From: a bacterium
Lineage (GTDB): Bacteria; Planctomycetota; UBA1135; UBA2386
Assembly: GCA_030432695.1 (NCBI GenBank)
Contig: JAUILN010000014.1
Location: 186,001-250,000, forward strand
Length of the DNA: 64,000 nucleotides
Direction of reading: 5' to 3'
Shown: in pieces, positions 16,943 through 25,670 of the stretch
Position numbering within the stretch: position 1 is the first letter of the stretch
How the letters are laid out: each line of letters opens with the position of its first letter
Made by a program: the position numbers and the translations under genes
Notes under the pieces: generated by a model
Seen by the model: only the letters and a program-made list of their open reading frames with translations
The model's database searches: none
Told to the model about the DNA's origin: nothing

Positions 16943-17261
16943 GGGGCGCGAGCGGGTTGGGGTGTGGGGGGAGCGTCGGCGGACGCGCCGAGAGGAGAAG
17001 TGATGTCCCTGCTCCGGCGCGGTTGCGGCATTCCCAGGGCTGCGCTGCGCCGGTAGAAGAGTCGATGGAGTCTCCGCGGGGTCGCGCAGACCGTCAACGT
17101 CCCCTTGATCTACGGCATCCCCCGGCGGGACGGGTTCGCCGCTGGCGCGAGCCCGAATTCGCTGAGCCGTTCCGGATCAGGAGTTCGTAAGGCACGCCAT
17201 CGCTGCCGGCTCTCCGGCACGCTGTCCCTTCGAGTCCCTCTCTCTCCACCGAGTCCAGTCG
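16943..17261. other. Divergent intergenic region, 319 bases
   Basis: The region separates the sigma-receptor fusion (minus) from a secreted protein gene (plus). No convincing gene, Shine-Dalgarno sequence, terminator or family A/B repeat is visible. If the fusion protein starts later than annotated, this region is correspondingly longer. It must hold the two divergent promoters, but I could not identify them. Confidence 0.5.
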
Positions 17262-18860
17262 ATGATCCGATCCCGGACGCTCCTGCTCCCCGTCTGTGCC
17301 GCGGCTTGTACCGCCGTGTTCGGTTCCGCCCAGACCACGCTCACCGAGTCGCTGCGGATTCCTGCCCCATTCCATCCCGACAACCCCGGCTGGGAGGCTG
17401 GGTTGTCCGGGGTCGACGTCTCGGGCGACCGATTCGCCATCGGTGCCACGCGGATGGCAGAAGGGCCAGCGGGGACATCCGCTGCCGACGTCGGCGCGGT
17501 CTACGTGATGAGGATGGTCTCGGGGACGCCCGTCTTCGAGACTGAACTCCGACCGCCGACCAACGTGCCGGCGCAGTTCTTCGGTCGGGAGCTGTCGCTC
17601 GATGGGGACCGACTCGCAGTCGGCTCGATCGGCGCGGTGGAGGTCTTCGAGCGAGATCCGGTCTCGGGCTGGCAGCACACCGCCACCCTGTCCCGGTCCG
17701 TCCTCTCCCGGTCGATCAGCCTGTCCGGCAGCCGGCTGGCGATCGGCAACTGGGACGCCACCGTGCGGGGGGCTTCGATGGCCGGTGAGGTCGAGGTGTA
17801 CCGGCGGCGTGCGGACGCCAGCTGGGTCCTCGAGGCGACGCTGACCGATCCCACCGCTCATGCCAACGACACACTCGGCAAGCACGTCGACCTGTCGGAC
17901 AACCGGCTCGCCACTTACAGCGCCAACTACACCGCCGGGTTTGCGAGCCCCAGCGCGATGGTGTTCGCGCGGCGGAACGGGGTCTGGCAGCTGGAGGCCG
18001 AGCTGCGGCCGAACTGGGCGGGTGGCACGTTCCGGCTCTCGTCGATCGATCTGTCGGGGAACACCATCGTGATTCAGGGCACGCCGCTGTTGGCGGTGTT
18101 CGATCGACAGGGCAGCACCTGGACGCAGGTCCAGACCATCGACAAGCGCATCTGGGGTTTCGGGCCGACCGATCGCTACCAGGACCTGTCCGGCGATCGG
18201 CTGGTGATCGCGTCCCTGGAGCGGGTCCAGAATGGTCCCGGCGCGGTGTCCCTGGTGTTCGAGCGGGTCGGTGGCGTGTTCGTGAAGCAGGCGGTGCTGT
18301 CGCAGACCGACGGCTCGTTGCTCACGGCTCCGGCGATCGACGGTGATCTGGTGGCGATGGTGTCCGCGGACGCCGTCTCGGGCTGCCTGCTGACCTCCCC
18401 GCCGACTTGCGGTGTCGGGGCGACGTTCGTCTACTCGCTGGCGGGGCTCGGTCAGAGTTACGGCGTCGGATGTCCGGGCGGGTTCCTGCCGACCCTCGGG
18501 GTGCCGGGAGTGCCGGATCTGGAGACGAGCCGTTGGGATCAGGGGGCGTCGACCCTCCAGATCCACGTCTGCAACGCGACCCCTGCCGCCACCGCGCTGG
18601 TGATGATCGGCTCGAACCCTGGCGTGACCCCTCTTGGTGGTGGTTGCACGCTCGGCGTCGACACCCTGCCGATCCTGCTCGGTCCATTGCAGATCAGTGG
18701 CAGTCCGAATGGGGCCGCGGGCACTGGTTCGCTCGCCACGGCACTGCAGGTGCCGAGCAACTTCCGCGGGCAGCTCACCGCGCAGGTGCTGATTCTCGAC
18801 CCGGCGGCCGGGAACGGCGCGTTCTCGATCACTCGTTCGACGCTGGTGCGCATTCCGTGA
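17262..18860 (+). CDS. Secreted FG-GAP/beta-propeller-like protein
   Basis: The protein has 532 residues with a signal peptide (MIRSRTLLLPVCAAACTAVFGSA). Residues about 45-390 contain about six repeats in which a phrase of the type VDVSGDRFAIGA, LSLDGDRLAVGS, ISLSGSRLAIGN, VDLSDNRLATYS or QDLSGDRLVIAS alternates with a strand ending VYVMRM, VEVFERD or VEVYRRR. This periodicity matches FG-GAP/integrin-alpha-like beta-propellers found in secreted planctomycete proteins. A C-terminal domain of about 120 residues (from about GVGCPGGFLPTLG) carries paired Cys and is probably a separate beta-sandwich. The role is unknown; surface adhesion is a guess. The start has no Shine-Dalgarno sequence, but the signal peptide supports it. 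Confidence 0.8.
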   Translation: MIRSRTLLLPVCAAACTAVFGSAQTTLTESLRIPAPFHPDNPGWEAGLSGVDVSGDRFAIGATRMAEGPAGTSAADVGAVYVMRMVSGTPVFETELRPPTNVPAQFFGRELSLDGDRLAVGSIGAVEVFERDPVSGWQHTATLSRSVLSRSISLSGSRLAIGNWDATVRGASMAGEVEVYRRRADASWVLEATLTDPTAHANDTLGKHVDLSDNRLATYSANYTAGFASPSAMVFARRNGVWQLEAELRPNWAGGTFRLSSIDLSGNTIVIQGTPLLAVFDRQGSTWTQVQTIDKRIWGFGPTDRYQDLSGDRLVIASLERVQNGPGAVSLVFERVGGVFVKQAVLSQTDGSLLTAPAIDGDLVAMVSADAVSGCLLTSPPTCGVGATFVYSLAGLGQSYGVGCPGGFLPTLGVPGVPDLETSRWDQGASTLQIHVCNATPAATALVMIGSNPGVTPLGGGCTLGVDTLPILLGPLQISGSPNGAAGTGSLATALQVPSNFRGQLTAQVLILDPAAGNGAFSITRSTLVRIP

Positions 18861-19070
18861 CCAGGTGAGACGGGAGAGGGTGCATCCCAGGGCGTGGACG
18901 GACGGGATTCCCTCGTATCTGACGAGTTCTTCCCGGCGCGCTACTTCGCATGCTCTTCGGATCCCGCTAGAGTCCGCCCCGAAGGGGAGCGGCGTGAGGA
19001 TCACGAGTGCCGCTGTCGGCTTCGGGCGTGCTTCCCTTCCTGTTCCCTCGCCAGAGAACCTCAAACGCTT

Positions 19071-19499
19071 ATGAACTTCCGTTCGCTCCTGCTGCGCAGC
19101 GTTGCTGCGCTCGCGGTCTTCGTATCGGCCGCTGCCACCACCAATGCGCAATGCGCGACCACCGTCACCCTGAACGGCGTGCCCCGTATCGGCACCCAGG
19201 TGCAGCTGGTGATCTCGGGTCCAACGAGCTGCCACGCTTGCCTGTGGATCAGCAAGAACCCCGGGCCGACGATGATCGGCAACATCGTGATCCCGATCGG
19301 ATTGCCGCTGCTCAACTTCGCGGACCTCGGCCCCCTGCCGATGAGCGGTCAGGTCGTCACGCCGGTCAACATCCCGAACGATCCGAACCTGATCGGGCTC
19401 CAGCTGTTCTTCACCAACGTGTCCTACCCCGCTGGTCAGGTCCCCTCGCCGACGAACGTGATGTTCTCGCCGGCGCTGACGGTGACGATCCAGCCGTGA
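19071..19499 (+). CDS. Small secreted protein of unknown function
   Basis: The protein has 142 residues. The signal peptide (MNFRSLLLRSVAALAVFVSA) ends near TTNAQC. The mature part of about 115 residues is Pro/Gly/Asn-rich with short beta strands and three Cys near its start (C27, then a pair around SCHACLW). It resembles the C-terminal domain of the preceding FG-GAP-like protein in composition (IGSNPG-like and ISKNPG phrases), so the two may share a fold. It is followed by a strong intrinsic terminator. No enzymatic motif is visible. Confidence 0.7.
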   Translation: MNFRSLLLRSVAALAVFVSAAATTNAQCATTVTLNGVPRIGTQVQLVISGPTSCHACLWISKNPGPTMIGNIVIPIGLPLLNFADLGPLPMSGQVVTPVNIPNDPNLIGLQLFFTNVSYPAGQVPSPTNVMFSPALTVTIQP

Positions 19500-19546
19500 T
19501 GCGGCGAAGCTGACCTTTGGCGCGTGCGGCGCGTCATCGCGCTCGA

Positions 19547-19583
19547 GGAGCCTGCGATCCATCCGGGTCGCAGGCTCCTTTCG
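19547..19583 (+). terminator. Rho-independent terminator
   Basis: A perfect 11-base stem, GGAGCCTGCGA (19547-19557) with TCGCAGGCTCC (19568-19578), closes a 10-base loop and is followed by TTTCGT. It lies 47 bases after the stop codon of the small secreted protein gene. It is the only textbook intrinsic terminator I found. Confidence 0.8.
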
Positions 19584-19610
19584 TATCGGAGGGCGACGCA
19601 ACACGGACGG

Positions 19611-19616
19611 TAGAGT
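19611..19616 (+). promoter_or_regulatory. Possible -10 element TAGAGT, leaderless-type spacing
   Basis: TAGAGT is 6 bases before the ATG at 19623 and directly downstream of an intrinsic terminator, so a new promoter is expected in this short gap. There is no room for a leader with a Shine-Dalgarno sequence. Confidence 0.5.
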
Positions 19617-19622
19617 GCCTGG

Positions 19623-22406
19623 ATGCACATCGCCCGCGTGCTCGCCGTGGTCCTCGCGGCCTTCGTCTGTTCTTCGCCGGTGTCGCAGGACCGCCCGGCG
19701 CTGCCGTCACCCGGTGAGTTCCTCGGCGCCGAGGTCGGTGCCGACCACTTTCTTGCCGACCATGCCCAGTTGATCGACTACTGGCGGGAGCTCGTGCGTC
19801 GCTCGGATCGCATGCTGCTGGAGGACTGCGGGCGGACCGGTTACGGCCAGACCCAGTGGGTGGCGGTGATCTCCGCACCCGACAACCTGGCGCGTCTGGA
19901 GGAACTCCGCGATTCAAATCGTCGCCTCGCGCTCGGCCGTGATGCCGATCCGGCGCCCGCGGCCGCACTGGCGCGCTCGGGGCGCGCGGTGGTGTGGATC
20001 GATGCTGGCATGCACGCGACCGAGTCGGTCGCCGCGCAGAACATCCTCGAGTTGGTCTGGCAGATGGTGTCGCGGGACGACGCCGAGGTCCGGCGCATTC
20101 TCGACGAGGTGGTGCTGCTGGTCTGCCCAGCGAATCCCGACGGCATGGACATGGTTGCCCGGGCCTACATGTCGACCGGTCGGGTCGGTGGACTGCCGGT
20201 GCTCTACCAGCGCTATGCGGGGCACGACAACAACCGTGATCACTACGCCGGCAACCTTGCCGAGACCCGCAACGTGCAGCGGATGCTGTATCGGCGCTGG
20301 CTACCGCAGGTGGTCTACAACCACCACCAGAGCGCGCCGCGGGGCACCATCCTGTTCACGCCGCCGTTCCGCGATCCGTTCAACTACAACGTCGATCCGC
20401 TGGTGATCCGCGGGATCGAACGCGTCGCCGCGCATATCAATCATCGGCTCACCGCCGAGGGCCGACCCGGCGTGATCTCGCGGAGTGGGGCCTCCTACTC
20501 GACCTGGTGGAACGGCGGACTTCGGACCACCGTCTACTTCCACAACCAGATCGGAATCCTCACCGAGGCGTTCGGGTCGCCCACCCCGACCCGGGTGGTG
20601 CAGACACTCTCACGCCGGTTGCCCTACAGCGACTACCCCGATCCCGTGCCGACCCAGGAGTGGCACGCCCGGCAGACCATCGACTATCTGCAGAGCGCGA
20701 ACTTCGCGATCCTGGATCTCGTGGCTCGCTTCCGCGAGGAGTTTCAACTCGACGCCTGGCGGATGGCGCGCCGGTCGATCGAGCGGGGCAGCCGCGACCA
20801 CTGGACGCCGCAGCCCGACCTGCTGGCGATCGCGAACGCTCGCGAGGAGGTCGTCGACGACGAGCGGGCCGCGGAGGATGCGACCGAGCCGCTGCCGCCG
20901 GCGTTCGAGGATCCGGAGTTGCGTGACGCCCGGATCTACGTGTTGCCGGCCGATCAGCCGGATGTCTCTGCCGTGGTCCGGCTGGTGCGGCGACTCCGGA
21001 GGACCGGGATCGAGGTCCATCGACTCACTGCGGAGTCCGAGCTTCCCGATGGTCGATCGGTTGCTGCGGGTAGCTTCGTCTTGTTCGCGGCCCAGGCCTT
21101 TCGCCCCCACTTGCGCGACATGTTGGAGCCGCAGTGGCACCCGGATGATCGCAGTGGCGGAGGCGAGCCGGTTCGTCCCTACGACAGTGCCGGTTGGACA
21201 CTGTCGATGCAGATGGGGGTCGAGGTGGTTCGATTGCTGGATCCGCACTGGGAGGACGGAGTGTCGACCGGGCTGCTCGAGCCGGTCGTCGCCGTCGAGG
21301 TTCCGTTCCCGCGGCGCGACCTCCCGGACCCGGCGAGCGGGGGCTATCTCCTCGATCCCGCCGATTCGAACACCGTCGCAGTGGTGTTCGCCTTGTGGCA
21401 GGCTGGCGTCGAGGTGTTCCTCTCGGAGAGCACCGAGTCGGTCGGATCCTGCTTCGCAGTGGAGGGAACCGACGCGGCGCGCGCGGTGCTCGCACGCCAT
21501 GCGAAGACCCTCGGCGTCGAGGTTCAGGCGCTGGCCGGATGGGATTCCGCGGAGTTCACCCGGCTGTCCCCGGTCCGTGTCGGGTTGTTCGACGAGTACG
21601 GGGGCGACATGGCGACCGGCTGGACCGAGTGGGTGCTCGACACCTTCGGCATCCCCTTCGAGCGGGTCTTCGGGGACCGTGTCCATCGTGGCGACCTCGC
21701 CGCCGACTTCGACGTGCTCCTGTTCCAGACCGGTTTGCCTGCGGTGACGCGTCGTGACCAGCGAGACGCGGCGCTGCGTCGGGGGCGCGATGTTGCCACC
21801 GACGAGCAGGTTGCGAACCTACGCGCAGTACTGCCGCCGTTCGAGGACTGGTCGACCCTGGAATCGCGCAACTCCCGGTTGGTTGCGGAGACCACCGCGG
21901 CGGCGCTGCGCAGCTTCGTGGAAGCCGGCGGCACCGTGATGGCATTCGGGCGCCAGTGCGAACTCCTGGTCCGGCACCTCGAACTCGACCTCGAGTTCGG
22001 GATCGAAGTGGCTGGGTCGGACGGCGATGACGAGGAGCGCGTGGCGAACTCCAGCGAGTTCTTCGTGCCGGGATCGCTGCTGCGCGTCGACTGGGATCCG
22101 AGCCACCCGCTGAATGCCGGGATCTCGCCGCGTCAGGTGCTGATGTTCCGGCGCAGTCCCGTCCTGAGGAGCATCGAGGATGCGAGCTACGAGGTGCTGG
22201 CTCGCTACTCCACGGCCTCGGACATCCTCGCCAGTGGATGGGGCATCGGCACCGAATTGCTCGGCGGACTCCCTGCCGTCGTGCGCAAGCGCGTCGGAGC
22301 GGGAGCTGTAGTCCTGGTCCCTGCCGACCTGCTCTACCGCGGCCAGCCGGTAGGTAGCTTCAAGCTGCTGTTCAACGTCCTGATGACCGCCGCCGCCGGC
22401 AGGTGA
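19623..22406 (+). CDS. Secreted M14-family zinc carboxypeptidase
   Basis: The protein has 927 residues with a signal peptide (MHIARVLAVVLAAFVCSSPV). The M14 zinc site is complete: HATE (H131, E134), the third ligand in YNHHQS (H234 or H235), NNRDHY near residue 205 for substrate binding, and the catalytic glutamate in ILTEAFG (E315). M14 enzymes remove C-terminal residues from peptides or cleave peptidoglycan side chains. After the catalytic domain (to about 380) there are about 540 further residues, including a region (VRVGLFDEYGGDMATGWT) that resembles the class I glutamine amidotransferase-like domain often attached to planctomycete M14 proteins. It is preceded by a terminator and a candidate leaderless promoter, so it is probably transcribed alone. 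Confidence 0.88.
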   Translation: MHIARVLAVVLAAFVCSSPVSQDRPALPSPGEFLGAEVGADHFLADHAQLIDYWRELVRRSDRMLLEDCGRTGYGQTQWVAVISAPDNLARLEELRDSNRRLALGRDADPAPAAALARSGRAVVWIDAGMHATESVAAQNILELVWQMVSRDDAEVRRILDEVVLLVCPANPDGMDMVARAYMSTGRVGGLPVLYQRYAGHDNNRDHYAGNLAETRNVQRMLYRRWLPQVVYNHHQSAPRGTILFTPPFRDPFNYNVDPLVIRGIERVAAHINHRLTAEGRPGVISRSGASYSTWWNGGLRTTVYFHNQIGILTEAFGSPTPTRVVQTLSRRLPYSDYPDPVPTQEWHARQTIDYLQSANFAILDLVARFREEFQLDAWRMARRSIERGSRDHWTPQPDLLAIANAREEVVDDERAAEDATEPLPPAFEDPELRDARIYVLPADQPDVSAVVRLVRRLRRTGIEVHRLTAESELPDGRSVAAGSFVLFAAQAFRPHLRDMLEPQWHPDDRSGGGEPVRPYDSAGWTLSMQMGVEVVRLLDPHWEDGVSTGLLEPVVAVEVPFPRRDLPDPASGGYLLDPADSNTVAVVFALWQAGVEVFLSESTESVGSCFAVEGTDAARAVLARHAKTLGVEVQALAGWDSAEFTRLSPVRVGLFDEYGGDMATGWTEWVLDTFGIPFERVFGDRVHRGDLAADFDVLLFQTGLPAVTRRDQRDAALRRGRDVATDEQVANLRAVLPPFEDWSTLESRNSRLVAETTAAALRSFVEAGGTVMAFGRQCELLVRHLELDLEFGIEVAGSDGDDEERVANSSEFFVPGSLLRVDWDPSHPLNAGISPRQVLMFRRSPVLRSIEDASYEVLARYSTASDILASGWGIGTELLGGLPAVVRKRVGAGAVVLVPADLLYRGQPVGSFKLLFNVLMTAAAGR

Positions 22407-22751
22407 CTCCGGCCGGCTCCGCGATCGGTCGGCAACCGCTCACGGCAGCACCGTGACCGGTCGGATCCGCGGCTGGCGTGGCTGCCGGCGGGGCGGCAAG
22501 GGAGTCGCGGGCGCGCCGGGGCGAGCCACCGTGCTCGCGGATTCGGGGGTACCACGCGGTGCTGGCCGCGGCGTCGGTGAGGTCGGACATTCGCCCGTTG
22601 GGCGAGATGCAGCAGTCGGGTGTCGATCGGTTCGCGGTGTCGCCATGTTCCTCCCCGGGGCGTGCCGCCCCCGGTTGGGCTGCTTCAACCTTCGGTCGTC
22701 CTGGAAGTTTCTCACTTGGGCCAGGGCGTCGTTCCTGATCGGTAACGCCGG
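22407..22751. other. Intergenic region, 345 bases, with a small hairpin and a doubtful minus-strand ORF
   Basis: TCACGG (22440-22445) and CCGTGA (22451-22456) form a 6-base stem with a 5-base loop, a possible end of the M14 transcript. On the minus strand an ORF of 68 codons (22646-22440) follows a GGAGGA sequence at a suitable distance, but its product is a Pro/Arg/Thr-rich low-complexity string typical of spurious high-GC frames, so I do not call it a gene. Confidence 0.5.
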
Positions 22752-23870
22752 ATGGCGACCGGCACGGCAGTCCGCGGGATACCGGCCCTGGCCTGCCACT
22801 TGCTTTCGCCGCGGGCCATGTGCCCGAGCCCGTCGTCCGATCGCCTCGCAGCGCCTGAGCAACGCCTCGGGGCGGGTCTTCTGGTCGTCGCGCTCGTGCT
22901 CGTGGTCACGTTTGCCTCGGCGTCGTGGTGTCGCCGCAGAGTGACGAGTGGCGACTCGCGAGGTGCGGCACCGAGCGGTGGCGCGGCTGCGATGACAGCA
23001 GCGGAGGACGTGCGCGGCCGCGTGGTCGGCCTCGAAGGGCTTCCCATCGGCAGAGCGGAGGTGGTTCTCTGGGAATCGGTCGGGAGGGAGGTGTTGCGAC
23101 TCGGTCGCGCGACCACCGACTCCTCGGGTCGCTTCCGGGTCTCCGAGTTCGTGGTCCCCATGGGACGCGGCCCGGCTCCGGCGGGGGTCGGGACGCGATG
23201 GACCGTCACGGTGCAGGCGCCGGGCTGGATGTCCGGTGAGCATCGGGAGTTCGACCCAGCTGTTGGCGCGGCGTTGATCCGGCTCGCGCCCGAGACGTCG
23301 CCCCGGGTCGTGTTCGGTCGAGTGCTCTTCGGAGCCACCGATCCGGTCGGCATCCCGGGGTCCCACGTGGTGGTCCTGGACGGCCTGGGCCAGCCCGTCG
23401 TGAGGCTATCCACGGACGCCGATGGGCGATTCGTCCTGCGCGGCGCGGTGCTCGGCCGCGGCGATCTGCGCGCCGTCGCTCACCACGGTGACTACGGTCT
23501 GTCGCGGTTCGTCGCAGTTCCCGAGGTCGGTCGGGGGGAGACCGCCCGCCTGGAGTTCACGCTGGAGCGGACCCTCGCGTCGCTGCGCAGCGTCGTGCAC
23601 TCGGAGTCGGGCGAGCCCGTGGTCGGCCGGGAGTTCCTTCTCCGCAGGGTTTCCCGATCCGATCCCGGATCCGCTGCGGACGGACGGGTGAGTGCCGTCG
23701 TGTTGTTCCCGGAGATCCCGGTCCGCACCGGAATCGACGGCAGCATTCTCGTGCGGGGTCTGGAGCCCGCAGACTACGACCTGTGCCTCGCCGACACCCC
23801 CGAGATCCGGACCCACGTCCGTGCCGGGTCGCCGGTCCGCATCTGGCGCCTGCCGAGCACCGACCCTTGA
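22752..23870 (+). CDS. Membrane-anchored protein with carboxypeptidase-regulatory-like repeats
   Basis: The protein has 372 residues from the ATG at 22752; an ATG at 22818 is an alternative start. One membrane span (about 40-57, GAGLLVVALVLVVTFASA) is followed by about 310 presumably external residues. These hold beta-sandwich repeats with typical phrases: DVRGRVVGLEGLPIGRAEV, TTDSSGRFRVSEF, HVVVLDGLGQPVVRLST and DADGRFVLRGAVLGRG. Such domains are transthyretin-like and are commonly binding modules. The arrangement resembles the external half of the sigma-receptor fusions at 13976 and 26560, without the sigma part. No enzymatic motif is seen. Confidence 0.7.
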   Translation: MATGTAVRGIPALACHLLSPRAMCPSPSSDRLAAPEQRLGAGLLVVALVLVVTFASASWCRRRVTSGDSRGAAPSGGAAAMTAAEDVRGRVVGLEGLPIGRAEVVLWESVGREVLRLGRATTDSSGRFRVSEFVVPMGRGPAPAGVGTRWTVTVQAPGWMSGEHREFDPAVGAALIRLAPETSPRVVFGRVLFGATDPVGIPGSHVVVLDGLGQPVVRLSTDADGRFVLRGAVLGRGDLRAVAHHGDYGLSRFVAVPEVGRGETARLEFTLERTLASLRSVVHSESGEPVVGREFLLRRVSRSDPGSAADGRVSAVVLFPEIPVRTGIDGSILVRGLEPADYDLCLADTPEIRTHVRAGSPVRIWRLPSTDP

Positions 23871-23952
23871 CCCGACCCTTTGGTGCGGGCGATCGGCGCG
23901 GTTCAATCGGCGGGCTCCTCGTCGTCCGTCGGGCGAGGCGCGAGGCACCGAC

Positions 23953-24738
23953 ATGACCGGCCCAGAGTCGACCCTCGAAGCGTGGTGCGTGGAATACCTG
24001 CGCAGCACCGAACTCCAACACAAGACCGCACCTCCCCGGCGGCCCGATCGATTCGACGAGGTCCGCCAGGTCTTGCGGATCGATCGGCCGGGACGACCTC
24101 CGCAGCTGCAGGTGGTCACGAAGTCGCCCCGCTCTCTACGTCGCAGGGAACTCGCGCATCCCGAACGCCGCGCCAGACTGCTTCACACCTTCTGGCACCA
24201 CGAGCTCCAGGCGGCCGAGTTGATGGCCTGGGCGGTGCTCGCTTTTCCCGAGACGTCGGAGGAGTTCCGACGCGGCTTGTTGGAGGTCCTCGACGACGAG
24301 CTGCGCCACATGCGGATGTATGCTGCGCGCATCCGCGAGCTGGGCCACGAACTCGGCGGGTTTCCGGTGCGTGACTGGTTCTGGGAACGGGTGCCGACCT
24401 GCGCGGACCAGGTCGAGTTCGTGGCCCTGATGGGGCTGGGTCTCGAGGGCGGCAACCTGGACCACGCCGAGCGTTTTGGTGCCTGGTTCCGCGAGGTCGG
24501 TGACGAAGCGAGCGCCCGCATCCAGGAAGTGGTAGGCCGTGAGGAGATCGCCCACGTGCGGTTCGCCGCGCGCTGGTTCCGGGAGTGGACGGGTTCGCTC
24601 GACTTCGAGTCCTGGCGCGCGCGACTCGTCGAGCCCTTGACCCCGCGGATGTTCCGGGGGCGGCCTCTGGCGCGCGGGAGCCGCCGGGCCGCGGGTTTCG
24701 ACGACGCGTTCTGCGACGCCCTCGAGGCAGCCGACTGA
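23953..24738 (+). CDS. DUF455 ferritin-like protein
   Basis: The protein has 261 residues. The four-helix ferritin-like signature of DUF455 is visible: HTFWHHELQAAELMAW (about 78-93), LLEVLDDELRHMRMYAARI (about 112-130), GLGLEGGNLDHAERF (about 160-174) and VVGREEIAHVRFAARWFREW (about 190-209). The Glu/His pairs would form a di-iron site, and a redox or oxygenase role is likely; the natural reaction is unknown to me. The stop codon overlaps the start of the next gene (TGATG), so the two are almost certainly co-translated. The ATG at 23953 is the first start in front of the conserved part; the open frame upstream is antisense-like. Confidence 0.8.
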   Translation: MTGPESTLEAWCVEYLRSTELQHKTAPPRRPDRFDEVRQVLRIDRPGRPPQLQVVTKSPRSLRRRELAHPERRARLLHTFWHHELQAAELMAWAVLAFPETSEEFRRGLLEVLDDELRHMRMYAARIRELGHELGGFPVRDWFWERVPTCADQVEFVALMGLGLEGGNLDHAERFGAWFREVGDEASARIQEVVGREEIAHVRFAARWFREWTGSLDFESWRARLVEPLTPRMFRGRPLARGSRRAAGFDDAFCDALEAAD

Positions 24739-25646
24739 TGCGCGGCAGAATCGCGTGGATCCTCAACCTCGACGCGGAGTTCGCCTGGCTGGACGGTGCG
24801 CACGCGGCGTCTCCGCGGCTCCGGAGCACCGTGCGATCGTTGGCGGAAGGTCTGCGCGCAGTGATGCGCCGTCGCCTCGGGGAGGATCGGGTTCGCGTGG
24901 TGTTGCCGGCGCTCGACGGGTCCTCGGCCGGCGGCTCCGAGCGCATCGAGGTCTGGGCGGCGACTTCGCCAGCACGAGACCTCGTGTTGCGGCTGGGTGG
25001 CGAGTGGCATGCGGCGGCTCCGGAAGTCGCCGCGCAGGTCAACCATCGGGCATTCGCGGCCGGACTGATGGAGCCCGAGGAGTTCCCTGGCGCGTGCTTC
25101 CTCACCGGCGCGTCGCAGGTCGTCGCAGTGCTGAGACACCGGCCGCGGCAGCCGTTCGTCCTGAAGCGCCCGTTCGGCTTCAGCGGACGGATGCGCAAGG
25201 TGGTCGTCGGCGCCGAGCTGGGCCCGGCCGAGCGGACCTGGATCGAGGCGTCGATGAGCGAGTCGCAGGGGGGGCTACAGGTGGAGCCGCTGGTGGAGCG
25301 TGAACTCGACGTTGCGCTGCACGGCCTGCTGCAGCCCGGTGGGGCGCACCGGTTCGGCTCCCCGGTGGTCTCCGACTACGATGAACGCGGCGCCTGGCTC
25401 GGCGCACGTCCGGCTCGACCCGGCGAGCTGGACCCGCTCGAACTCGATGCGTTGGCCGGTTGCGCCGAGCGCGTCGCAGTCGCGCTGCACGGCGCGGGCT
25501 ACCACGGCCCGTTCGGGATCGACGCGTTCCGCTGGTGCGCGTCGGACGGCTCGCGGCGGTTCCGGACCCTGGTCGAGATCAATGCGCGCCACACGATGGC
25601 GGGACTCGTCGCCGGCGACCTGGACGTCCTTCTGGGCGAGAGCTGA
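24738..25646 (+). CDS. ATP-grasp-like protein coupled to DUF455
   Basis: The protein has 302 residues. The C-terminal two thirds follow an ATP-grasp pattern: a strand with a lysine, PFVLKRPFGFSGRMRKVVV (nucleotide-binding Lys and Gly-rich loop, about residues 140-160), LQVEPLVERELDVALHG (about 180-196) and the metal-binding end TLVEINARHTM (about 278-288). ATP-grasp enzymes form acyl-phosphate intermediates to join a carboxylate to an amine or thiol. The N-terminal part (WILNLDAEFAWL) is probably the pre-ATP-grasp domain. Coupling by TGATG to the DUF455 gene suggests a two-step modification of a shared substrate (inference). Confidence 0.75.
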   Translation: MRGRIAWILNLDAEFAWLDGAHAASPRLRSTVRSLAEGLRAVMRRRLGEDRVRVVLPALDGSSAGGSERIEVWAATSPARDLVLRLGGEWHAAAPEVAAQVNHRAFAAGLMEPEEFPGACFLTGASQVVAVLRHRPRQPFVLKRPFGFSGRMRKVVVGAELGPAERTWIEASMSESQGGLQVEPLVERELDVALHGLLQPGGAHRFGSPVVSDYDERGAWLGARPARPGELDPLELDALAGCAERVAVALHGAGYHGPFGIDAFRWCASDGSRRFRTLVEINARHTMAGLVAGDLDVLLGES

Positions 25647-25670
25647 GAGTCGCTCCGGCAGCGGGAGCTA

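Noticed and set aside
17094..19628. Minus-strand open frame of about 840 codons opposite the FG-GAP-like gene
   Set aside because: Arg-rich, no domain, and the plus strand has convincing signal peptides and repeats.
22440..22646. 68-codon minus-strand ORF with a good GGAGGA site
   Set aside because: The product is a Pro/Arg/Thr-rich string without fold signals. One good Shine-Dalgarno match is not enough.
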